From Bradyrhizobium canariense (lineage in GTDB: Bacteria > Pseudomonadota > Alphaproteobacteria > Rhizobiales > Xanthobacteraceae): DNA of 64,000 bases. The stretch lies in contig NZ_VSST01000024.1 in the NCBI RefSeq assembly GCF_019402665.1, forward strand, positions 1-64,000. Reading direction: 5' to 3'. A program made the translations under genes and the position numbers. The notes under the pieces were generated by a model. The model worked only from the letters and a program-made list of their open reading frames with translations, made no database searches and was not told where the DNA came from. Shown here piece after piece: positions 10,124 to 19,997 of the stretch. The first letter of the stretch is position 1; every line of letters begins with the position of its first letter.

Positions 10124-10157
10124 GTCGATCCTCCCCTGTCCTTGTCCGAGCGCTGGC

Positions 10158-11468
<1,311 letters not shown>

Positions 11469-11564
11469 TCAGTTGGGGTGCTTCTACCGCAATGCATCGA
11501 AACGGAAAAGGCCGGGTGACGGCCGCACGATGATTGGCTAAGAGGGCGCCACGGAGGCGGCCTG

Positions 11565-12041
11565 ATGTCGAAAAAACCCAGCAAATCGAACAACTCCCCT
11601 GCTTTGCAGCTTGGCCGCGCCGTGGAATGGCCGGATGCGCCCGAGAAGGCAAAACTCGACCGCGTGCCCAATCCGCAAGGAGGCACCGATTATCTGGTCC
11701 GTTTCACCGTGCCCGAGTTCACCTCGCTCTGCCCGGTCACCGGACAGCCGGATTTCGCACATCTGATGATCGACTACGCCCCCGGCCAATGGTTGCTGGA
11801 GTCGAAATCGCTCAAGCTCTACATCGCGAGCTTCCGCAATCACGGCGCCTTCCACGAGGATTGCACGGTGATGATCGGCAAGCGCATCGCAAGCGAGATC
11901 AAGCCGAAGTTCTTGCGCATCGGCGGCTATTGGTATCCGCGCGGCGGCATCCCGATCGACGTGTTCTGGCAGACCGGCCGCGCGCCCAAGGGATTGTGGG
12001 TGCCCGAGCAGGGCGTCGCGCCCTATCGCGGAAGGGGTTAG
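11565..12041 (+). CDS. queF: NADPH-dependent 7-cyano-7-deazaguanine reductase
   Basis: A 158-residue QueF of the short type. The catalytic Cys lies in [13 protein letters not shown], and the QueF NADPH motif [22 protein letters not shown] carries the conserved Glu, Lys, His and Glu. The enzyme reduces the nitrile preQ0 to the amine preQ1 for queuosine in tRNA. It begins 123 bp from the divergent eno gene. Other queuosine genes are not in this window. The ATG at 11565 follows GGAGGCGGCCTG. Confidence 0.96.
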   Translation: MSKKPSKSNNSPALQLGRAVEWPDAPEKAKLDRVPNPQGGTDYLVRFTVPEFTSLCPVTGQPDFAHLMIDYAPGQWLLESKSLKLYIASFRNHGAFHEDCTVMIGKRIASEIKPKFLRIGGYWYPRGGIPIDVFWQTGRAPKGLWVPEQGVAPYRGRG

Positions 12042-12057
12042 TGGGAGAGGAACAACA

Positions 12058-12843
12058 ATGAAATCGACCTCAGCAACATTCCGAAACCTTGGATTGGGCC
12101 TTCTGGGCATCCTGTGGCTGACCGGCGCGGCCGAGGCTGTCGAAGTCCGGGTGATGATCTCGGGCGGCCTGACGGCCGCCTACAAGGTGCTTGTGCCGGA
12201 GTTCGAGAAGGCCACCGGCAACAAGGTGCTGACGGAGTATGGGCCCTCGATGGGGACCACGACCAATGCCATCCCGGTCCGGCTGGAGCGCGGAGAGGCG
12301 GCCGATGTCCTGATCATGGTGGGCTACGCCCTCACCGATCTCGCCAGCAAGGGCAAGGTCGTTGCCGGCAGCCAGGTCGACCTGACGAGATCGCCGATCG
12401 GCATCGCCGTGAAATCTGGCGCGCCGAAGCCGGACATCAGCTCGGTGGAAGCGGTCAAGCGCGCGTTGCTCGCAGCGAAGACGATCGCCTATTCCGACAG
12501 CGCCAGCGGCGTCTATGTTTCGACCGAAATGTTTGAAAAGCTCGGCATTGCCGATGTCATGAAGGACAAGGCGCGCAAGATTCCGGCAACGCCGGTCGGC
12601 GAGATCGTCGCCCACGGCGATGCCGAGCTCGGCTTTCAGCAGATCAGCGAGCTGAAGCCCGTGAAGGGGATCGATATCGTCGGGCCGCTGCCGAACGAAT
12701 TGCAGCAGATCACGATCTTCTCAGCCGGCATCGCAAGCGTTTCTAAAGAGCCCGAGGCTGGCCGGGCCTTGATCAAGTTCCTAGCTTCCCCGGCCGCCCG
12801 CGACGCGATCATAGAGAGCGGCATGGAGCCGATCGGGAACTAG
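12058..12843 (+). CDS. ModA-like extracellular solute-binding protein, orphan
   Basis: A 261-residue periplasmic protein with an N-terminal signal peptide (about residues 1-27, ending ..GAAEA). The body is a type-2 binding-protein fold as in ModA: SGGLTAAYKVLVPEFEKATGN, then GEAADVLIMV, and a C-terminal LIKFLASPAARDAIIESGMEP. ModA relatives bind molybdate or other oxyanions, but no permease or ATPase gene follows, so the role is uncertain. The gene starts 16 bp after queF with GGGAGAGGAAC upstream and may share its transcript. A hairpin lies 8 bp past the stop. Confidence 0.82.
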   Translation: MKSTSATFRNLGLGLLGILWLTGAAEAVEVRVMISGGLTAAYKVLVPEFEKATGNKVLTEYGPSMGTTTNAIPVRLERGEAADVLIMVGYALTDLASKGKVVAGSQVDLTRSPIGIAVKSGAPKPDISSVEAVKRALLAAKTIAYSDSASGVYVSTEMFEKLGIADVMKDKARKIPATPVGEIVAHGDAELGFQQISELKPVKGIDIVGPLPNELQQITIFSAGIASVSKEPEAGRALIKFLASPAARDAIIESGMEPIGN

Positions 12844-12850
12844 CGGGCTC

Positions 12851-12870
12851 GCGGGCAAAACAATGCCCGC
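12851..12870 (+). terminator. Hairpin after the ModA-like gene
   Basis: Arms GCGGGCA and TGCCCGC with a 6-nt A-rich loop begin 8 bp after the stop codon at 12843. No T-tract follows, so termination would be Rho-assisted or weak. Confidence 0.4.
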
Positions 12871-13093
12871 TCAGCACCAGCGTCTTGACCGGCAGCAGCA
12901 GAGCCTGAATCCGCAAATGCGTGGCGTGGACACGTCCAGTCGCATCGACGACATGCAATCCGAAGCTCTTGAACACGCCGAGCTTTCCCGACGAGATCAG
13001 TTCGTGATTGCTGGTGTAAGCGTTGGCGATACAACTGCCGCTTGGCGTCACGCTCTGGAGACCGCCTTTGTAGATTGGGGCAAGATTGCGCAC
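12863..13093 (-). pseudogene. Decayed C-terminal fragment of an HlyD-type membrane fusion protein
   Basis: On the minus strand about 77 codons read NLAPIYKGGLQSVTPSGSCI, then a NAYTSNH segment and RIQALLLPVKTLVLSGH. That pattern matches, from memory, the C-terminus of HlyD/EmrA-like secretion adaptors (glycine-rich loop, SSCIANAY-like step, closing LRIQ.LLLPV). An in-frame TGA stands two codons before the first residue, no signal anchor or coiled-coil region exists, and the frame runs on into unrelated sequence after SGH. It therefore looks like a relic of a larger deleted gene and fills most of the 312-bp gap 12844-13155. Confidence 0.5.
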
Positions 13094-13155
13094 CGATCAG
13101 TCTTGGAGCAAGGCGTCGCACCGCATCGCGGACGAGGCCAGCCCCGCCATGAGGG

Positions 13156-14910
13156 TCACTGAGGCAGACCGGCCAGCTTCAAACCCTCATAGAAGCGGTT
13201 GCGCTCCAGCCAGAAGGTCGGGTCACGCGAGTACTCGGATGCTTTCAGGCTGCCAACGGTGTGGCCCGGAAGACGTTTTTGATACTCGATCAGGTTAACT
13301 TTGGCCTGCTCACTGCGCCCGTGCAGGGCATCGATCGCGGCAAGCCATTGCCAGGCAAATCCGTTTTGCGGGCTACTGATCGTCACCTGGCGCATATGCG
13401 CGTAGGCAAGGTCGTCGTGATGCAGGTGAAATTCGGCCATTCCCAGTGTAAAGTAGCCCAGCCCCACCTGCTCGGAATTCAGCGGATCGAGGCGGAGCGA
13501 GAGCATCACCGGACCGGCGACCTCTTCCGGATGGCCTTGCTGCAACTTCAGAAAACCAAGTCGCTGCAGCGCCCGCGGCTGGTTCGGGTAGAGCGCGAGC
13601 GCGCGCTGAAGGGCGTGTTCGGCATCATCGATCCGGCTTTGAACCGACAATACGAGGCTGCGGACATAGTTTGCGCGAGCATCGTTGGGCTGGAGCGCCA
13701 ATGATCGTTCGATCGCTTGCGCTGCGAGCGCGGTCTGGCGGTCGGGTGCGGTGCTCCATCTGTTCAGCACCTCCGTGACATGACTGAGCGCCAGACCTGC
13801 TAATGCAGAGGCTGAATCGGGATCGATTTGCAGTGACTGTTCGAACAGAGCGCGCGCCCGCTGCGGCCCGTCGCGCGTATGGATCCGTTTGAGCAAACGC
13901 CAGCCCTGGAGCGTCGGATCGATCGCTGCGAAGCTGCGGCCGGCATAAGGCCTGTCGAGCGGTGTTTCGGCCTCATCGATGCGGACCTTCAGCTCATTGG
14001 CGATGCGCGCGGTGACGTCCCGTCGCCAATTCCATCCAGCCTGTTCAGCGTAATCGAATCGGCCCGACCACAAGAGTGCGTCGTTGGCATTCGCCTGCAG
14101 CTTCAAGACGATCGAGACCGCTTCGCCTTGTCGCTGCACGCTGCCGCTCAAGACGTAGGCAACGTCCAATCGGCGGCCGACCTGCGACGCATCACCAGCG
14201 AAGCCGGGCGGTGAATGCCTGCTAGAATCCCCGATCACGAGCGTGTCGGGCAGGCGCGAGATTTCGATCGAGAGATCTTCACCAATGGCCTCGGCGAGTT
14301 CGCCGGCGTTTTCGCTGCCGGTACCATTAAGAGGCAAAATGGTGATCGTGTTCTTGCTCATGAGGCCGGGGCTCTGTGCCCTGTCTGGTATTCCGAGCCA
14401 GAGCGCGGCGGCAATCGCGACGGCGCAGACGGTCCCGAGCGCAACCAGCCATGGCGACGACCGGCTAGTCAGGGACGCCAGCAAGCCAGGCCGGCTGGCA
14501 TCCTCCCGGACGCCTGCCGCTTCAGAGACGGGCGAGGCATCGATGCACCGAGCGTCCAGCAAATAGCCGCGGCGAGGCACGGTCTTGATCACCTGTTGAC
14601 TGCTATCCCCAAACGCGGCTCGGAGTTCGCTGATGCACTGAACGAGGGAATCGTCGGTGACCACCACGTCAGGCCATACCGCTTCGATCAGCTCATCCTT
14701 GCTCAACAGTCGGCTGGGACGACGGGCGAGATAGATCAGCAGGGCAAAGCTCTTCGGACGCAATGCGACCACGGAGCCGCGGACGAGCAATTCGCCGCGC
14801 TCCACGTTGATGTCAAAATGCGCGAAATGAAGCACACCGGGCGAAGCTGCGCCCGCCGCACCGCCAGCAGCGACACCCGGTTTGGTTTTCGTGCCAATTT
14901 CGGCGTTCAT
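13156..14910 (-). CDS. Membrane-bound winged-helix (OmpR/CadC-type) regulator with TPR domain
   Basis: A 584-residue protein. The DNA-binding winged helix lies at about residues 30-125 (LRPKSFALLIYLARRP, LLSKDELIEAVWPDVVV, TVPRRGYLLDA). A single membrane span is at about 155-175 (WLVALGTVCAVAIAAALWLG). An FlgO-like adenylate-cyclase-associated segment follows (TITILPLNGTGSE to SGSVQRQGEAV), then TPR repeats at about 370-520. The layout is that of ToxR/CadC-like one-component regulators with a periplasmic sensory tail. Start 14910 has an AAAGAG site; an extension to 14982 is less likely. It is divergent from the Tat-amidase, 150 bp away, and may control it. Confidence 0.85.
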   Translation of the reverse strand: MNAEIGTKTKPGVAAGGAAGAASPGVLHFAHFDINVERGELLVRGSVVALRPKSFALLIYLARRPSRLLSKDELIEAVWPDVVVTDDSLVQCISELRAAFGDSSQQVIKTVPRRGYLLDARCIDASPVSEAAGVREDASRPGLLASLTSRSSPWLVALGTVCAVAIAAALWLGIPDRAQSPGLMSKNTITILPLNGTGSENAGELAEAIGEDLSIEISRLPDTLVIGDSSRHSPPGFAGDASQVGRRLDVAYVLSGSVQRQGEAVSIVLKLQANANDALLWSGRFDYAEQAGWNWRRDVTARIANELKVRIDEAETPLDRPYAGRSFAAIDPTLQGWRLLKRIHTRDGPQRARALFEQSLQIDPDSASALAGLALSHVTEVLNRWSTAPDRQTALAAQAIERSLALQPNDARANYVRSLVLSVQSRIDDAEHALQRALALYPNQPRALQRLGFLKLQQGHPEEVAGPVMLSLRLDPLNSEQVGLGYFTLGMAEFHLHHDDLAYAHMRQVTISSPQNGFAWQWLAAIDALHGRSEQAKVNLIEYQKRLPGHTVGSLKASEYSRDPTFWLERNRFYEGLKLAGLPQ

Positions 14911-15060
14911 TCGGCACTCTTTCGGGTGTCCCGGCGGCGACGCGCCTAGCGTGTCCGAGATGGGCCGTAGCGGTACGGTCACAGCCCGATCCGGAATGCT
15001 AATCCAAATCTATCGTCACGGGAATGGCAGTCGGGATCACAGTGGCCGCAGGAGGTCCTC

Positions 15061-15240
15061 ATGGCTTTGAACCGACGTCTGTTTCTGGGTGCGGCCGCCG
15101 GGGCCATCGTGCCCGCGGCAGAGACATCGCTCAAGCCGGCTTTTGCCCAGGGAGCCGCAGTCTCGTCCCGTTCGGAACAGGATCTGGCCTACGCCAATGT
15201 AAGCCAGTTGCGCGCATTGCTCGATGCACGCAAAGGTCTC
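15061..15240 (+). pseudogene. Detached Tat-signal start of the downstream amidase (frameshifted N-terminus)
   Basis: This frame opens at an ATG with a strong GGAGGTCCTC site and encodes a twin-arginine-like leader (MALNRRLFLGAAAGAIVPAA) and about 35 mature residues typical of secreted amidases, ending LRALLDARK. The frame then diverges from the amidase body: removing one A from the AAA run at 15232-15234 restores ALLDARKVSATELVEHAIGR. As given it ends at 15300 with unrelated residues. The frameshift is either a true mutation or an assembly/sequencing error. Confidence 0.75.
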
Positions 15241-16645
15241 GGCAACCGAGTTGGTCGAGCACGCGATCGGCCGAATCGAGGCCCTCGATTCCCGCATTAA
15301 CGCCGTGGTCGTGCGTGATTTCGAGCGGGCCCGGACCGCAGCGCGCGAAGCGGACGCGGCGCTTGCGCGCGGCGAGCGCCGGCAGTTGCTTGGGATACCC
15401 ATGACGGTCAAGGAATCCTTCAACGTCGGCGGCCTGCCGACCACGTGGGGTTTGCCGGCTGGCCGCGACTGGCGGGCCGCCGAGGATGCCGTTGCGGTCG
15501 CCCGGCTGAAGGCGGCAGGGGCCGTGATCCTGGGCAAGACCAACATCGCCTTCTCCATTGCCGACTGGCAAAGTTCCAACCCCATCTATGGGACGACGAA
15601 CAATCCTTGGGATCTCAAGCGCTCGCCGGGCGGTTCATCCGGCGGATCGGCCGCAGCGCTGGCGGCCGGATATGTCCCGCTGGAGCTTGGGTCCGATCTC
15701 AGCGCATCGCTGCGCGTGCCCGCACATTTGTGCGGCGTGTTCACCCATAAGCCGACATCCAATCTGGTCCCTCAGCGCGGCCACGCACCGCCACGCTCGC
15801 CTGCTTTCGCAACAGATTTGACCAATGGAATGGGCGTCTGCGGGCCGATGGCCCGCAGTGCCGCCGATCTTTCCTTGGCGTTGGATGTCATCGCCGGGCC
15901 CGATGACAATGAGGCTGCGGCCTATCGCCTCCAGCTTCCTGCCGCACGGCACACGGTGCTGAAAAACTTTCGCGTTCTGGTTCTCGATGGTCATCCTCTG
16001 TTGCCGGTGGAACAGGAGATACGGAGTGCGATCGATCAACTCGCGAACCGACTGGTGGCGACCGGCGTGACAGTCGCGCGATCCAGCTCGCTGCTGCCCG
16101 ATCTCGCCGAGTCCGCGCGTTTGCACACGCGCCTGGTGCGCAATTTTGCCGCGTTCGGTCGTGATCCCGAATTCTTCAAGGACATTCAGGAAAAGGTCGC
16201 AGCGTTGAAGCCGGATGACGACAGTCTGAAGGCCTGGCGGACGCGCGCGCCGCTGCTGAGCCACCACGAGGTAATGGCGGCGGAAATCGCCCGCGCCCGT
16301 CTGCGTCTGCAATGGGCCCGTCTGTTCGGGGAATTCGACGTGGTCCTCTGTCCCGCCTTTGCCGTGACCGCATTCCCGCACGGCCACAAGCCGGATCAAG
16401 AGCAGCGCACGATCGACATCGATGGCGAGATCCATCCCTATCTGTCCCTGGTCGTATGGGCGACGCTCGCGACACCGCCCGGCCTGCCCGCAACGGTGAT
16501 ACCAGCAGGGCAATCGAAGAGCGGCCTTCCGATCGGCGTCCAGATCATGGGCCCACGGTACGAGGACCGCACTACGCTTGCCTTCGCGCAATTGCTCGAA
16601 AGAGAGTATGGTGGATTTACCAAGCCGCCCGAAATGGCTCGATAA
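15224..16645 (+). CDS. Amidase signature family hydrolase (main open frame, lacks its Tat leader through a +1 shift)
   Basis: The body of an amidase-signature enzyme, 473 residues from the in-frame ATG at 15224. The Ser-cisSer-Lys triad region is visible: Lys in GIPMTVKESFNV, the Gly/Ser loop RSPGGSSGGSAAALAAG, and GSDLSASLRVPAHLCGV. Note DLSAS instead of the usual DxGGS. The ATG at 15224 has no ribosome site and lies inside the expected coding region, so it is probably not the native start. The natural product should be a Tat-exported protein of about 528 residues starting at 15061. The substrate is unknown. It is divergent from the winged-helix/TPR regulator. Confidence 0.8.
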   Translation: MHAKVSATELVEHAIGRIEALDSRINAVVVRDFERARTAAREADAALARGERRQLLGIPMTVKESFNVGGLPTTWGLPAGRDWRAAEDAVAVARLKAAGAVILGKTNIAFSIADWQSSNPIYGTTNNPWDLKRSPGGSSGGSAAALAAGYVPLELGSDLSASLRVPAHLCGVFTHKPTSNLVPQRGHAPPRSPAFATDLTNGMGVCGPMARSAADLSLALDVIAGPDDNEAAAYRLQLPAARHTVLKNFRVLVLDGHPLLPVEQEIRSAIDQLANRLVATGVTVARSSSLLPDLAESARLHTRLVRNFAAFGRDPEFFKDIQEKVAALKPDDDSLKAWRTRAPLLSHHEVMAAEIARARLRLQWARLFGEFDVVLCPAFAVTAFPHGHKPDQEQRTIDIDGEIHPYLSLVVWATLATPPGLPATVIPAGQSKSGLPIGVQIMGPRYEDRTTLAFAQLLEREYGGFTKPPEMAR

Positions 16646-16769
16646 TCAGGCAGGCATCGCGATGCGAGCAGCGGAGGTCGCCCGGCGCCTGCTCGTCTTG
16701 AAGCGCACCGCCTGACATCGGCGTGTCAAAAGACACTCACGAGCAGAAGAGTGCTCCTCAGCCGCAGGT

Positions 16770-18644
16770 CTAATAGGCGCTGAGCAAATCGACCTTCGCA
16801 TTTGCGAGCACCAGACGCCGCGCCAAAATCGCAGCGAGATTGCGCATGATTTTGAGCGAGGTCTCGGGATGCACGCGACGATAATCGGCAAAGCTGTCGA
16901 GCGGCAATTCGAGGCAGGTCACCGGCGTGTCGGCGAACACGTCGGCGCTGCGGCTTCCCTCCAGGATCGCCATCTCGCCGAATGCCATGCCGGAACCGAG
17001 CGAGGCCAGCCGCACGCCGCTCCGCAGCTTCACGCTGACCATGCCGCTCTGGAGGAAGAACAGCGAATTGGCGGGCTCGCCGGCGGCGATGATGCGCTGG
17101 CCGGCCGCGTAGTGCCGCGTGGTCGACAGCTTGACGATGGCGGCGATCTCGTCGGCATCGAGCTCGGCCAGCAGTGCCTGCTCGCCGAGATGCGCGCTCT
17201 CCTTCACGTCGGTGAAGCCGCCGAAGCGGTAGATCACCTGATCCTCGGCCCATTCGATCGCATCGTCCAGCAGTGCAAAACGCCGTAACCGGCGCGGCTC
17301 GGCCGTGCGCGCCGAGATCGCCGTCCACACAGCCGAGGTCTCCTCGAAGCCCGACAGGATCGTGATGATGCCGGCATTGCCGAGCGCCGCCAGCGTCTCG
17401 CCCAGAAGCTCAGCACCTGCCGCGGTGATGTCGGGGACGCGACGGAAATCGATGATCAGCAGCGGCGCATTCGGCGGCTCGCTGGTGAGCCGTCGCGTGA
17501 CATAGTCGATGGTGCCGAAATTCATCGCGCCGACCAGTTCGAGCACGCGGATGTCGCTGTGGCGCTCGTCGAGAATCTGCTGCTCGCGCGGCGGGCGGCT
17601 TCGGCGCGAGGAAATTCCGTAGACGTCGTAGTCCGCCATGATGCTGGTGCGGACATCGGCATTACGGTTGAGCATGTGCAGGTCGAACCGCGCTGACAGC
17701 GCCTCGCACACTTTCAGGCCGCGCGCGCTGTTGAAGTGGTTGTCCAGCAGCGGCGAGAAGGTGCCGAGCCCGAGTTGCGAGGGCAGCGCCGCGACGATAC
17801 CGCCGCCGACACCGCTCTTGGCGGGGATGCCGACGCGGTAGGTCCACTCGCCGGCATAGTCGTACATGCCCGAGCTCGTCATCACCGAGAGCGTGCGGGC
17901 GACGATGTGTGGCGTGATCACCTGCGCGCCCGTCACCGGATTGATGCCGCGATTGGCGAGCGTTGCCGCCATCACCGCCAGATCGCGCGCGGTGACCAGG
18001 ATCGCGCATTGGCGGAAATAGACGTCGAGCACGGCGTCGACGTCATCAGGCAGCACCGCGTAATTCCGCAACAGCCAGGCAATGGCCCGGTTGCGGTTGC
18101 CGGTCGCCATCTCCGAGGCGTGCACGGCCTCGTCGACTCCGAGCTCGCGGCCGGCAAACTGGCTGAGCTTCGAGCGGACGCGCTCGAAGGCGCCCTTCCC
18201 GTCCACCTCGTAGATCAGGCCCGAGCAGGCAATCGCACCGGCATTGACCATGGGATTGAAGGGGCGATTGTCGTTGGTGAGCCGGATCGAATTGAAGGCC
18301 TCGCCGCTCGGCTCGACCCCAATGGTCGCCGAGACGCGTTCCTCGCCGACCATCTCCAGCGCCAGTGCGAACACGAAGGCTTTTGAGACCGACTGGATCG
18401 TGAACGGCACCGCGCTGTCGCCGACCTCGTAGACATGGCCGTCGATGGTGACAAGCGCGATGCCAAAATGGTCGGGGTTGGCGCGCTTCAGCTCGGGGAT
18501 GTAGTCGGCAAGCTCGCCAGAATTGTCGGCTCGGAATTCTTCGTAGCAAGCGGTCAGGAAGCGCCGGAGCGGGGGCTTGGTGGGATACCCGGTCGATCGG
18601 ATCACGCTGGTCGCGCTGGGCGAACGGCTGGTCTGGGCGTCCAC
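16770..18644 (-). CDS. glsA: Glutaminase fused to STAS and cyclic-nucleotide-binding domains
   Basis: A 624-residue three-part protein. Residues about 15-320 are a serine-dependent beta-lactamase-fold glutaminase (IQSVSKAFVFALALE with the SxxK motif, NPMVNAGAIACSG, AGEWTYRVGIPAKSGVGGG), which hydrolyses glutamine to glutamate and ammonia. About 350-450 is a STAS domain (LVGAMNFGTIDYVTRRL, LLIIDFRRVPDITAAGAELL). About 485-610 is a cNMP-binding domain (LSTTRHYAAGQRIIAAGEPA, AFGEMAILEGSRSADV). Plain GlsA is about 310 residues, so the tail doubles the length and suggests allosteric control. GTG 18644 with GAGGTGTGAG is preferred over an upstream TTG. Confidence 0.88.
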   Translation of the reverse strand: MDAQTSRSPSATSVIRSTGYPTKPPLRRFLTACYEEFRADNSGELADYIPELKRANPDHFGIALVTIDGHVYEVGDSAVPFTIQSVSKAFVFALALEMVGEERVSATIGVEPSGEAFNSIRLTNDNRPFNPMVNAGAIACSGLIYEVDGKGAFERVRSKLSQFAGRELGVDEAVHASEMATGNRNRAIAWLLRNYAVLPDDVDAVLDVYFRQCAILVTARDLAVMAATLANRGINPVTGAQVITPHIVARTLSVMTSSGMYDYAGEWTYRVGIPAKSGVGGGIVAALPSQLGLGTFSPLLDNHFNSARGLKVCEALSARFDLHMLNRNADVRTSIMADYDVYGISSRRSRPPREQQILDERHSDIRVLELVGAMNFGTIDYVTRRLTSEPPNAPLLIIDFRRVPDITAAGAELLGETLAALGNAGIITILSGFEETSAVWTAISARTAEPRRLRRFALLDDAIEWAEDQVIYRFGGFTDVKESAHLGEQALLAELDADEIAAIVKLSTTRHYAAGQRIIAAGEPANSLFFLQSGMVSVKLRSGVRLASLGSGMAFGEMAILEGSRSADVFADTPVTCLELPLDSFADYRRVHPETSLKIMRNLAAILARRLVLANAKVDLLSAY

Positions 18645-18696
18645 GATCTCACACCTCGCTTTGCCCAAAATCAAAGCAATTCATGTGCCATGCATG

Positions 18697-18710
18697 CACG
18701 GGCTCCCGTG
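18697..18710. other. Inverted repeat between MFS and glutaminase genes
   Basis: CACGGG and its complement CCCGTG are separated by 2 nt, 53 bp upstream of the glutaminase start and 79 bp past the MFS stop. It could be an operator of the glutaminase gene or a weak terminator for kdsA-MFS. No T-run accompanies it. Confidence 0.3.
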
Positions 18711-18788
18711 GCACGGTGACGCGAGTTGCGCATTGTGCCAGCGAACAGAAGCGCGACCGTTGATCTGGCCGGTAGTTCGATACTTCCG

Positions 18789-19997
18789 TCAGGTCCGCGC
18801 GTCGGATGGCGCCCGCTGCTTCAACAGCCGCGCGCACACGAAACCGAGCGCCACCATGATCGCGGCGCTCGCGAACAGGGTCGGCATCTTGCCGCCATGC
18901 TGCAGGCCAAGGCCATAGGCGAGCGGCCCGACCGTCTGCCCCATGAAGAAGAAGAACGAATGCAGCGACAGCGCGGTGGCGCGTGCTTCGACCGAGAGCT
19001 CGCTGGCAAACATCTGAAGGCAACCATGGGCGATGTAGAAGCCCCAGCCCATCACGACAAGATTGAGCGCCTGCACTTCCCAGCGCGGGCCGAAGGCGAC
19101 GACAACGAGCTGCGAAGCGACCAGCGTCATGCCCGCGATCATCATGCCCTTCATGCCCAGCCATGGCAGCAGGCGCGACACCGTCAGTGTGTAGAACAAG
19201 CCGCCGACCGCAAATCCCGCGATGACGATGCCCGCGATCGAGAGCGAGGTCTGACCGAGCTCGAACAGGAACGAGGCGATGTAGGGAAACAGGCCGAGCA
19301 CGCAGCAGCCTTCGATGAACACCGCCGAATAACAGACATAGGCGTTCGGGTTGGTGAAGATGGTGCGATAGCCCGCCTTCAGCGCCGACAGGCTCGTCTT
19401 CGGCGGATGCTTGACCTTGGCGCCACGAAAACCGGCGGCGACCGCGACCGACGCAACAATCACGAGCACCCCGAGCACCGCCAGCACGCCGCGCCAGCCG
19501 AGGAAATCGCCGATCAAGCCGGAAGCGGAGGCGCCGAGCAGATTGCCCGTCATCGCGCCGGCGAGCGTGCGGCTGATCGCGACCTGGCGTTTCTCCGGAC
19601 CGACGAGATCGCTGGTCAGGCTGAGCGCCACCGGAAACACGCCGCCGGAGCCGATGCCGGCGAGGATACGGGTTGCGAACAGAACAGAGAACGAGCTCGA
19701 GAGCGCCCCCAGGATATTGGCAAGGCCGAGCAGCGCGAGGCAGCCGATCATCAGCCGCGTCTTGCCGAACAGATCGGCGGCGGCACCGACGATCGGCTGG
19801 ATGATCGAGAAGGTGAAGGCGAACATCGCGGCAAAGCCCGCAGCCGTCGCGATACTGACGCCAAAGTCCTCGGCGACGTGCGGCAGCACCGGATCGAGCG
19901 CGCGCGCGGAGAGCGCCGCGGCAAAGCTTGCACCGGAGATGACGTAGAGCGCGGCCGGCAGGCCGTGATCGTGCGCCCGCGCCTCGCCTTGCTGCAT
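18789..19997 (-). CDS. MFS transporter
   Basis: A 402-residue major facilitator with about 12 hydrophobic segments. The loop 2-3 motif appears as GAAADLFGKTRLMI, and the helix-4 region is RILAGIGSGGVFPVALSL, as in Bcr/CflA or AraJ-type drug and sugar efflux carriers. The start ATG at 19997 overlaps the kdsA stop (TGATG), so the two are translationally coupled. The long open frame to 20771 is an extension through kdsA in another phase and is rejected. The substrate is not predictable; the kdsA partnership is suggestive but unexplained. Confidence 0.88.
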   Translation of the reverse strand: MQQGEARAHDHGLPAALYVISGASFAAALSARALDPVLPHVAEDFGVSIATAAGFAAMFAFTFSIIQPIVGAAADLFGKTRLMIGCLALLGLANILGALSSSFSVLFATRILAGIGSGGVFPVALSLTSDLVGPEKRQVAISRTLAGAMTGNLLGASASGLIGDFLGWRGVLAVLGVLVIVASVAVAAGFRGAKVKHPPKTSLSALKAGYRTIFTNPNAYVCYSAVFIEGCCVLGLFPYIASFLFELGQTSLSIAGIVIAGFAVGGLFYTLTVSRLLPWLGMKGMMIAGMTLVASQLVVVAFGPRWEVQALNLVVMGWGFYIAHGCLQMFASELSVEARATALSLHSFFFFMGQTVGPLAYGLGLQHGGKMPTLFASAAIMVALGFVCARLLKQRAPSDART

